In this document: piece after piece, positions 52,860-63,644 of the stretch
How the letters are laid out: every line of letters begins with the position of its first letter
How positions within the stretch are numbered: the stretch's first letter is position 1
Assembly (NCBI GenBank): GCA_963693365.1
Contig: CAVNZM010000015.1
Coordinates: 2,728,001 to 2,792,000, forward strand
Direction: 5' to 3'
DNA length: 64,000 nt
From: Amoebidium appalachense
Lineage: Eukaryota > Ichthyosporea
Notes under the pieces: generated by a model
Database searches by the model: none
Told to the model about the DNA's origin: nothing
What the model saw: the letters and a program-made list of their open reading frames with translations, nothing else
Position numbers and translations under genes: made by a program

Positions 52860-54281
52860 ATGTACGCTGTACTAGCAGGGGGCACTCCCATAGGTGAAAC
52901 CACCGATGGTGCAGCAGCCACCTACGACCACCACTCCCACGCCTACCTCCCAAACAGGTACGCGGACGAACATGGGGAAATTAATCTACGAGCATACGAA
53001 CAACAGCAAGCACAGGCGCACGTCGGTGCTGAATACCACCCCTTTCACGTTCCGGGGCACATCGAGCATTTGGGTCATGATGTAAACATACCCACTCACG
53101 CAAACCCAGAAACTTTAGTCCAGGATGTAGAGGATAGTGGGGCGAGGCGGAGGAAGAAACACAAGAAGCATGATCCAGCAGTTGTGCGAGAGTTGCTTGC
53201 ACGCGTGGAAAGGTCCGAGCTGAGTCTGCGCGGCGCCGCGCGCTTAGCGGGCATACCACACTCCACTATGCTTGGATACAAAAAAAACCCAAACACCATC
53301 GAAGCTGGAATAGGTGCGCGTTGCGTGCTCTCAGCGGAGAACGAACTTGGGTTAGGTAGGGCGTTGACTGCGCTTACGGCCAATGGCGTACACGTGACCA
53401 GAAACGATTTGGTCAGAAGTGTCGCGCACTTGGCACGCAACAGGGGTCGCCCATTTCCTACAAAAGACGGGAAACCGGGGGCAGCATGGTGGGAGGGATT
53501 CTGCAAACGAAGCGCGAAATCGGGGTTTTCAACGGCTGTTACACCACCCAGCAACACGCCGGCGGCTAAACTCAAGCAGTTGCTTTTGGACCGGCCGGAC
53601 GATACTTTGAAGCAACATGTGGAGTTGTTAGAGACGTTGATAAATGAGCACCAGAAGGCATTGGATGTGGTTTTTCTTCTGGCGTGTTCGGCGGAGACTG
53701 ACATTCTGCAAATGCGAATTGCGCCAGAGCAGACAGCAGTGCAAGAAGAAACACTCGAGGGGTCGTTTGCGCAGCAGCCATCGGCGCATGACCAATCAGG
53801 GCCCGCGTCGCTTCTCTATTCGCAGGAGAACATGGAAAACACAGAACCACCCCCCATTCCTTTGGTTTCCGAGTCTTCCGAGCGCGGGGATGCGATGGAG
53901 CATGATGATTACCCGGCCCTACCCGAACTGAACCAGGCGCAGGAGCACACGGAAGTGCACACGGAGCACACAGAGGCGGACGTGCCTGTGACTGTCACGG
54001 AACACACACACCCCGACCCCCCTCCGCTGCCCAACCCGCGGGAGATGAGGACGCAGCTAACAAAAGGGGGTTCTAAACGTAGGGCGAAAATGGGCCTGGC
54101 AGGAAGGATGATAACACCGGGGGAGACAGGTGTTGCTGGGTTGCAGGAGCATCTAGATGAAAGCCTTGCCTTGTTGGGGGAGGGGGGTGATGGGGTGACT
54201 ACGAGCGCGCTTAGTTTGCATCCATCGTATAGGTACTTCCAGAAAAAGGCCATGGGTATGAACTTTACTTATACCTCCTAG
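52860..54281 (+). CDS. Psq/CENP-B-type DNA-binding protein without a DDE domain
   Basis: An uninterrupted 473-codon gene, start ATG at 52860 (the frame is open further up, but that part reads like a CA-rich leader). Residues about 97-142 hold a basic patch (RRRKKHKKH) and a Psq-type helix-turn-helix (VVRELLARVERSELSLRGAA, RLAGIPHSTMLGYKK). Residues about 155-220 hold a CENP-B-type second helix-turn-helix with the usual LSAENELGLGRAL start and FPTKDGKPGAAWWEGFCKR end. This tandem is the N-terminus of pogo/Tigger-type transposases and of CENP-B. The catalytic DDE domain that should follow is absent. Instead there is a Leu-rich helix (about 230-275), an acidic, Pro- and His-rich low-complexity stretch (HTEVHTEHTEADVPV) and a short basic region (KGGSKRRAKMGLAGR). 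It may be a domesticated DNA-binding protein or a partner subunit of a transposon. Confidence 0.75.
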   Translation: MYAVLAGGTPIGETTDGAAATYDHHSHAYLPNRYADEHGEINLRAYEQQQAQAHVGAEYHPFHVPGHIEHLGHDVNIPTHANPETLVQDVEDSGARRRKKHKKHDPAVVRELLARVERSELSLRGAARLAGIPHSTMLGYKKNPNTIEAGIGARCVLSAENELGLGRALTALTANGVHVTRNDLVRSVAHLARNRGRPFPTKDGKPGAAWWEGFCKRSAKSGFSTAVTPPSNTPAAKLKQLLLDRPDDTLKQHVELLETLINEHQKALDVVFLLACSAETDILQMRIAPEQTAVQEETLEGSFAQQPSAHDQSGPASLLYSQENMENTEPPPIPLVSESSERGDAMEHDDYPALPELNQAQEHTEVHTEHTEADVPVTVTEHTHPDPPPLPNPREMRTQLTKGGSKRRAKMGLAGRMITPGETGVAGLQEHLDESLALLGEGGDGVTTSALSLHPSYRYFQKKAMGMNFTYTS

Positions 54282-56041
54282 CTGAGCTGCCTTTTCTTCC
54301 TTATTTGCTACCGGGTAGCCCGCTTTTTTTCCCCCCTGTTGCTCTCTTTCCTTCCTTCCTTCCTTCCTTTTTGCTTCCCCCCCCCCCCCCCCCCCCCCTG
54401 GTCTTTTGGTCTGAACGTTGTGTGTAAACCGCTACCCAGGCTGTGAATGAGGTTCAACACTTGCAGTTTATTGCATATGCCTGCCAGCCATGTTCTTGAG
54501 CATGTAGGGTGCAAAGAACCCATCTTTTAGTCAATAGAGGTGGAGCAGTAGCAGCTGTGAGTGTCTCTTCCGCTCTATCCCCCCCCCCCTCCCCCCCCCC
54601 CTCCCCTCTTCCCCCTTCTTATTTCGTTTACACATTCTAGCTTCATTACTGTATGTACATACTACGAAAGGCCCGAGGGTCTGATTGAGGGTGTCTGTTG
54701 CTTGATTGCTCGAATGGCCCAGTCAAATGTCGGTAACAATTCATGTACACACACATGTTGGTGTGCACACGTACGAATACACAAACACAAACACTCGGAG
54801 GGAGGGAGGAGGGTGGGGAGGGGAGGGGGGGAGAGGGGGGAGGAAGAGGGGCAGGCCCTGGGGGGCTTGTACAAGTCGAAGCTTGTTTGATAGAAACTAT
54901 TGTGAATGGAAAATGATAAATGGTAAATAAATTGCCCCGAGCCTCACAGCATGGGTGGACCAAATGCCTTCTCCTCGAGGCCGAAACCACACATTCGTGT
55001 GCAGCACTCTTTCAACGGTGCAGGTCTCTCAGGTGCAAGAATACTCTGAATCCCGTACACCAACCAATTGCAGGTAGCTATGTACGAGGTATACGGCGCC
55101 ACAGCTTGGCTTTACATGTACAATAAACAACAAGAGGCCCGACGTAGCGAACAACACATACTCACACACCCTTGTTCATCTTCCGCCGGCCGTGAGTAAA
55201 CTCAACCGGTGAACTTGGGCGAAGTCCGAGTGTAGTTGGTGAAGTGGTCTGTGCCGCCGCACGGTGATCGCTCATCGTACAGTACTCAGGCATCCAAGCA
55301 CACATGAGCTGCACACATGCACAAACCCACAGTCAAACACACGCAGCTAGGCAAACATGCACAAAGCACACACGCTGGCGCAGTTGACAAGTATGGAGAC
55401 TCCACTTCATATACTCGTTGATCTTCATGTGGTACCACGGCCAAAGCCAAATCTCACGGTGAGATGGTGCACTTGTAGGCAGCGTAAGACAGCGGCGCCG
55501 CCGGCAGCGCACTATCATCCCTCAGTGGCCCCACTTATGTATGCCACGGTACAAGTTGAAGGTGGCTTGAAGGTGCCTGCTTGCTATTGGCGGAACAGCA
55601 AAGAATTATTTTTAGGTAATACCATATATGGTGGATCCAACCATTTTATTGGCTATAATTCTCGTTTTTGGTTGCGCAAACGTGGAGATCCAAATAAACG
55701 AACTGCTTCATCGAGCTCGCTTTTCACTTTTCAGACTTCACCGAGACTGTCAAACAGCAGAGCCTACGGTAGGGGACTATACCAGTTTGTATACACACGT
55801 ATATCCCAGCAGGGAAGAGAGTACGGATAAAATAAAACATTCAACCAGAAGCCGTTTGGGCGTCATGCAATTGCTTCTACATCTCGCGTGAGCAAGCATT
55901 ATGCCTAGAGGGAATAGGGCTACTTTCTGACACACAAACAGGCAAGTTGCTAGCTAAAACGTGTCAAGTCATGTGGAAGCGTCGGCTTTTTCGCTGATTT
56001 TGGCATGGTTAAGAGGGAGTCGTTGGAGATAAGCCACGAAA
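54282..56041. other. Intergenic spacer upstream of huntingtin
   Basis: Holds (CCTT)n and poly-C at 54349-54399, C-rich tracts 54579-54612, G-rich 54797-54865. 54900-56041 is unique sequence. A plus-strand frame at 55357-55830 (157 codons) has ordinary composition but no recognised motif and is not called. AAATAAAT at about 54924 is a possible distal polyadenylation signal for the CENP-B-like gene. Confidence 0.5.
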
Positions 56042-56278
56042 ATGGAGAAGTTTTTGAGGAATTATGATGTCATCGACACGGGACCAACAGACAGAGATCC
56101 CAGGTATGCGAGTGGGCGAGTGCATGTGTGTGTGGTGTGCCCGTGTATGTGTTTGAATATCTCTCTCCTTGTGCATGTGTGTGTATACTGGCAGTTCATT
56201 TAAGGTTATATGGATGTCAACGCCTGCTTTGCCATGTTTGTACGTGTGCGCTCTCAGGCATGCGTTTGTGTGTGTGTG

Positions 56279-56310
<32 letters not shown>

Positions 56311-57873
56311 TGCGTGTGTGTGAGTATGAAGGAGCTAGTGAGCGTGGGATTGTGTACCCCTTGCACTCATTGTATTTGTGTGTGTGTGTGTGTGTGTGTC
56401 TGTGTGTGTGTTATTTGTGATGTGATTATGGTGTAACTATATGTTTGTGTGCTGTTTCATCATTTGTTATGCACAAGTTCGGGGTTGTCAAGTGTCAGTA
56501 ATAGTGCAATCTTACAAGTCTCACGTGCTCAAGTGTCAGTTTTTTTGTGTCCGTGTTGAATGAGCCCGGAAGGGTTCACATCCGTGACCTATAGCACTTC
56601 GTCCCGTTGAGCCCTTGCTTTCGAATTGTTTAAAGTCTGAAGCAAATCGCCACCTGACATTTTTCTTTACCAACATTCCTGCCCCCCACCCCCTCTCCCC
56701 CCCCTCGTCCCCCCCCCCCCCCCCCTCCCCCCCCCCCCCCTCCCCCCCCCCTCCCCCCCCCCCCCTTCCGCCCCCCCTCCCCCCCCCCCTCCTCCCTTCC
56801 CCCCTCCCGGCCAACCACCACTACCAGCACCACACACAAACAAACTATCTGGCTGTGTGTCTGTCAGAGCCCAAGTTGACTTCTGGTTTTCTGTAAGCTC
56901 TCTTGGAGAGTAGACTTGTTCTTTGTGCATGTCATCATCTCTCCCTTGTCTTTCAATTGTGTTGACACTCTGAGGGCTGCAGGAAGGACACGGCCAACTG
57001 GAAGAAGGACCGAATAGCAGCCTGCAGATACCTCTGTGACGCAACACTGCAGGCAAACACGAGGTATGCCCATGTCGCCTGGTATTTAACATAAAATAAA
57101 TAAAAATAAAAATAAAAATAAAAAGAAACAAAAAAGGAAATAAATAATAATAATAGAAAACCATTCACCCACCAAAAAGATTTGATGGAATCACGAAAAC
57201 GAGGAAACGGGTCATTTGAAATGCAAGCAATTGGTCAGCCCATTATATAATGAACTGTCGGTGCAGGATAGGGTTAAGTAGGCTCCCCCCCCCCCCCCCC
57301 CCGAAACCCGCGTATGCGGGCTCAGGGGCCGAAACTCAGACACAATTGGTGACTTGGGCCGTCCCTGAGGATTGTCTCTGCTTATGATGCATACTGTGCG
57401 CATGGCTGATGTTGCATACTTGAATGTTTGCCTTTGCATGTGTCCTGCACCATGCTTTTCATCGTGTATGTGTACTTCGTACCGATTTCCGCATTCAATA
57501 CCCCCCTTCCCCCCCCCTCCCCCCAACCTTTTTTTTTCTTTTTCTAAGCCCTTTTATGACCCCCCCCCCCCCCCAGCCCCTCACTCAATAAATGACCCAA
57601 CCAACCACATCCCCAGCTCTGCCCCCGAGGCCAAAACTTTTCTAAGTAAGACCGTTGAGGGTCTGCTGCGTGGTTTCAATGATTCGGACAGTGACGTGCG
57701 ATTGGCTGCCGATGAGTGCCTCAACAGGGTTATAAATGTATATGCCCCCCCCCCCCTCCCCCCCCCCCCCAAAAAAAAAAAAAGTAAAATAAAATAAAAT
57801 AAAAGACCCCCCCCTGCTGAAAAAAAAAGGGGGGGGAGAATAATAAAAAAGACCCCCCCGGCCAAAAAGGTGT

Positions 57874-57904
<31 letters not shown>

Positions 57905-59583
57905 GGGGGGGGGGGAGGGCGGTGGGGGTGGTGGGGAGAAGAAAAGAAAAGGGAAAAAAAAACAACGAAAAAAAAAAGAAAGAAAAGAGGAAAACAAAAA
58001 ACAATAGCAAAAACAAAATAATACAGAAACATTTTTTTTTTTTTTTTTTTTTTGTGCTCAGAAAGAGTAGGAGGAAGGCTGAAGCGATCGGGACGCACAC
58101 GCAGGTCGGGGAGAGGGGGGGGGGGGGGGGGGGGGAGGGAGGGGGGGGGATGGGGAGGATGGGCGGAGGGGGGGGAAGGGGGGGAGGGGGGGGGGGAGGG
58201 GCAGAGGATGGAGAGCAGGGGAAGCTGGTAGGGGAATAAAGGAAAAAAGAAATAGATAGTGTGAAGTCGCTTGGACTCGCTTAGAGTAGGAACTTAGCAT
58301 ATTTGTTTTTAGAACTTGCGGAGAACTAGTATTAGCCAGCCCTTTTTTTGTTTGGGGGACTTGAACTGATCAAGAAGTTATCATCGTGGCTTGTTTAAAA
58401 ATTCAGTACAGAGACTTGACACCCCCCCCCCCCCCCCCCTCCTCCCCCTCCCCCTCCGATTACTCCACCTCGCTTCTCCCTCCATTAGCCCCACAAGCTA
58501 TATCTTTAGAAGGTGACCATCATTGATCCGTATTTCGGGGGGGGGGAGGGGGGGGGGGGGGTTCAGCAGAGAAACGGGGCTTGCACATATATCGGCTAGC
58601 GCAAAATAAGTGAGGATATCTGTGTCAATGTATCCAGATATATACTACGTTACAGCGTGGGGGTTATGGCCTAACATTTCACACCCAGGTAACCATATTC
58701 CCTTTTTTAGTGCTCATGGCTCCCCCATTAGTTACCATAATACCGGGATTTCGGATGTCTCTTAAACCTCATTTATGGGGGTTTATTTCCAGGGCTTGCT
58801 GGAGACCCACGTGTACTCCCTTCAGGTCGAGCTATACAAGGAAATCAAGAAGGTAACGAGGGATCTGTTGCTTCTGCTGTACCCCCTTTTAAATATCCCT
58901 TTTGATAAGTCCGAGGAAAACAGAGAAGATAACGAGGGGCCTGTTGTTTGCTGGGTGGCCTTTTGATCAACCCCGTTAATGTTCCAGAGATATGAAAAAG
59001 GTTATGAGATGTCAGTTTGCTGCTTCATTGTCTTTTCTGTCATAGAGGTTTGGATGGACTCGACATAGTCCAATCTCTTATGTCTTTCGTTATTTTTTCC
59101 CTCTCCCTTTACTTGTTTGTCTTTCATTTGTTTTTTAGACACTTTCCGTGCATGCAGATGTCGGCTTTAGGATTTCATGTCCAAATGCTAAAATAACAAA
59201 GCTTGTTGCTAGGTTCTTTTAACACTGGTCACCACAAGGCAGGTAACGGTTGAAGATTTCAGTTTTCTGACCACATATATCTCACCAATATTTTCAAATT
59301 ATTTTTTTTCCCCGCTACACCTATCGCAGGTGGATGCTAGCATGACAGTCACCAACCACTCTTCTTTTTTAGCCATGCAAGCACACACAGTCCAATCATA
59401 TCTGTTCATTAGAAAACTCAAAACCCCCCACAGATAAAGCCACCCATACGCCCTCTGCGTGCCGCCTTGACCAAGTTTGCTGAATTGGCCCCCCTCACCC
59501 GCGCCACCAAGGGTCCGGCCTTTGAAAAATATTTGATTCCAGCCCTGGTGGCTGTGATGAAGAGAAATGACGATGAATCACTA

Positions 59584-59629
<46 letters not shown>

Positions 59630-59764
59630 TAACTACCCCCCCCCCCCCCCCTCCCCCGTCCCATGCCTCCCCCTCCCCCCTCCCTTCCCTCTTCCTTCTC
59701 CCCCATTCCCTTGTACCCTCCCCATCAAAGGCACACACACACACCGTACAATGCACACGGACAT

Positions 59765-59801
<37 letters not shown>

Positions 59802-59847
59802 CACACACACGCACGCACACACACACACACACCCACACCCACCCACA

Positions 59848-59884
<37 letters not shown>

Positions 59885-60353
59885 CCACATACCCCAATCC
59901 CCCTCCCCCTCCTTTCCACCCACCATACATACACATCTACCCGCAACATGAATACTGACTACTTTTTTATAGTAGAAAATGCACAAAAACCCCCCAAAAC
60001 CTTACCCACATGCCCGCTTTGTTGTCCTTGTAAAGGCTTTCCTTTCCTTTTGGAGGGTAGGGAAGGGAGGTGGGGTGAGGTGAGAGAGAGGTAGGACGGT
60101 GGGGTTCAGATAGAGGTCGGTAATGAATAAGGATTTGCTCACGGAAAAACGCTGAATACATCGTCTCTCTACTTCCACCGCTCCTCCTTCTCTCTCCCCT
60201 TTCCCCCCCCCTCTCCCCCTCTCCGATCATATCTATGCCGTATCCACGCACACATCTGTGCCCCCCCTTCCCCCCCCCCCCCTTCCCCCTCTCCCCCCCC
60301 CCCTTCCCCCCCCCCCCCCCCCCGCCCCCATATACACCCACACCCACACCCAT

Positions 60354-60386
<33 letters not shown>

Positions 60387-60569
60387 CACACACACACACA
60401 CACACACACATACAGGAAACCATGCGCCAGACGTGTAAGCGTATCATCGGTGTGTTTGGGGTCTACTTCACTCACGAGAACACCCTCCTAGTTCTTGATG
60501 CTGCACTGGCAAACATTGCCAGCCAATCCCCTGTCGTCAGGCGCAGTGGCTGTGCCGTACTGGGTATAA

Positions 60570-60604
<35 letters not shown>

Positions 60605-60737
60605 CTTCCTTGTATTGCCTGGGATTGGAGTGGAAGGGACAGGATTTTATGGTGTAGTTGAAGAATTGAAACAAAATTGAGCCGTGTACCTGGCCAGCGA
60701 TTAGTGGTGGTGGTGGTGGTGATGGTGGTACGCGTGT

Positions 60738-60768
<31 letters not shown>

Positions 60769-61754
60769 GAGGGAGGGGGTGGGAGGGGTGTGAGGGGGGG
60801 GAGGGGGGGGGGGGGTGGCATTTTTGAGTCGAAATTTCCAGTGGCAAGACTCATGGGTGTGGGCTGTTTCGCAGGTGCCGTGTGCCGGCATCTTCTCCAT
60901 CCGGGCCAGTTTGCCCCCCCCCTGTTCCAAGGTGTGTCCTGGGGGGATAATTCTGAATGTGCCTCCTATAACTGTATTTACCTCCGTTAATTATATCTGT
61001 GTCTTATACCTGTATCAAATTATACATGTCTCTTATACCCGTATCTAATCACATCTGTCTCTTATACCTATGTCTAATCTCCACTGTGAGGTGTGTGCTC
61101 ATAGGTCGAAAATGTGTGTGGCATAACCCCCCCCCCCCCCCCCCCCCCCCCTTCACCATACACACACACACTATCCCCTTCCGCCTCCCTCGCCCCGCCC
61201 TCCAGCCCCTGTTTCAATTTGTGTTCTTATCAATAACCCCCCCCCCCCCTCCCCTCCCCCCTCCCGCTCTCCCCTCCCGCCCTTCCACCTCCACAGATCT
61301 TGTCAAACTCTGCCAGCTGCGACTTCAGGATGGACCGGAGATGGATTTGAGCAGTACACTCGGAGTGTTGGAGGTGGGGGAGGAAATAATGAAAGAAGAA
61401 GGGGGGGGGGGGGCAGGGGCAGGGAGAAGAAAGTGGAGGGAGGGTTTGGAGATGAAACGAACAAAAGAAAAAAAAATGAAGTTGTGGAGTAAAATGAGGC
61501 AGGGGATGTGAGTGCAGGGGACTGGGTGTGTGTGGGCGGGATCCGGGGGGGGGGGAGGGGGGGGGGGGGGGGGGGGCTGGGTTGTGTGTCTGTGTGTGTC
61601 TGTGTGTGTGTCTGTGTGTGTGTGTGTTCGTGTGTGTGTGTGTGTGGTGGTGGTGGTGGTGGTGGTGGGTTGGGGGGAAGGGGGGAGGGTGGGGGGGAGG
61701 AGGTGCCAGGGGATAGTGATGGGATCGTGGCAGTAGGGGTTACAGGGCAATCTT

Positions 61755-61841
<87 letters not shown>

Positions 61842-62269
61842 CGGTTCGCACACGATGACAGTCCGGTATAATATAATTGAAATATGTTCTACGTACGACA
61901 CTACTTGACGTGGACTTGTCAATGATTACGACTGCAAGTGAGCTAATTAGTGTGCTAAGACGATGTGTGTCTGGGTTGATCAGAACAAAAAAAAAAATGC
62001 TGGAGTTGTTGGTGGATTTTCTTGATCGGGTGGTATGGATATATAGGTTGATAACTGAAGTTAGAGCGGGATTCACACTCACCATTTTAACCCCCCCCCA
62101 GACGGTGTCGAAGATATTTGAGGTTGCCGAGGAGAGACAGGACACTCCCTTCCTCAATTTCGGAGATCTACACCACATGGTACCCCCCCCCCCCCCCCCC
62201 CCCCCTCCCCCCGGCACAACATCTACAAAGTTTTCCGTCGTGGGCGTGTTCTTCCTACTCTGTAAAGCA

Positions 62270-62301
<32 letters not shown>

Positions 62302-63067
62302 GCCCTCCCTTCTAAATGTTCCAACACTGCGTGAAGTGAAGGAAGTACAAATGCTGAAGTGAGATTTTCTCTGATGATAATAATAAACATGGAATTTTTA
62401 ATGAACAAATAATGAAAAATCCGACCGGATGGCCCCCACATGTGCGATCTTCCAGTGTCCCGCCGTGGTTGCCGCAGTACACTAACACATTTTCCCCCAC
62501 ATTCCGCACATTCTTCAGGGAGGGGGTGTAAAACTGAGCGAGGGCGTGTTTGGGACGTACCCACTTGTGCTCGATATGGCATCTACTCTTTTGTCGTTTG
62601 TGGGCCACCAAAATGCAAACGTGCAGACGGCGGCTCTCGACTGTTTGCAAAGAATGTTAAAGGTCTACGAAACGAGGATTACGTATCTGCTGAGAGGGAA
62701 ACATGGTGGGTGTAATGGAAATATCAGAGTGAAATATGGGTGGGGTGGGTGTAAGGGGAAGGGGGAGGGCGGGGGAGGAGGGGGGAGGGGGAAGGGATAG
62801 GTGTGTGTGGGTGGCGAGACGAGGATTACCTATCTGCTCAGAAGGAAACATGGTGGGTGTAGTGGAAATTGAATGGAATTTGCATGAACGGTGGTGGGGA
62901 TGGTGGTTGAGAGGGTGGGGGCGGGGATATATGTGTGGGTGTGTGGATGGGCGGGGGGAGAGGGGCGAGAGGGGGTGGGGTGTGTTGGGTGGTGGCTGGG
63001 TGGCTGGGTGGGGTTGGGTGATTGTAGGGTGGAATGGTGGGTGGGTGGGTGGGGTGGGGTCAAGGGT

Positions 63068-63122
<55 letters not shown>

Positions 63123-63337
63123 GTGAGCAAGCAGGTGGGGAGGTGGGGTGGGATGGGATGGGCGGGTAGAGCACCGGGGGGAGGGGAAGAAGGCAGGAAG
63201 TTGTTTGTGTGAGTGGGGGGGTAGGGGGTGTGTGTGTGTGGGTGTGCGTGCGTGTGTGTTTTTTCTTGTGTATGCTCCTTTTTTGCACTGCGTTGTCTGC
63301 CGCTCATCTGTACTTTCTTCCGTACTCTATATCCCAA

Positions 63338-63377
<40 letters not shown>

Positions 63378-63599
63378 TTTCGCCTGGTGTTCAGTCACAG
63401 AGGGCACACCTGAGTCACACCGTCTTCTAGCCGCCGATGTACTTGGGCCGCTTCTCCGTCTACTAGGTAAATTTGCAAACCCCCCCCCCCCCCCCCTCCC
63501 CTGCCCACCTCTCGGTCTTCCTTTTTGGAGGGCTCCCGTCGCTGACATGTTTAGTTTCTCGTGTGGGTTTTTGTATCCCGGTGCCTGTGTTTTGCCCCC

Positions 63600-63644
<45 letters not shown>

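Noticed and set aside
61877-62101. In-frame upstream extension of huntingtin exon 9
   Set aside because: The frame is open and reads [12 protein letters not shown], but a normal acceptor with a C-tract sits at 62101 and part of the stretch is poly-A encoded Lys; left as a possibility in the gene entry.
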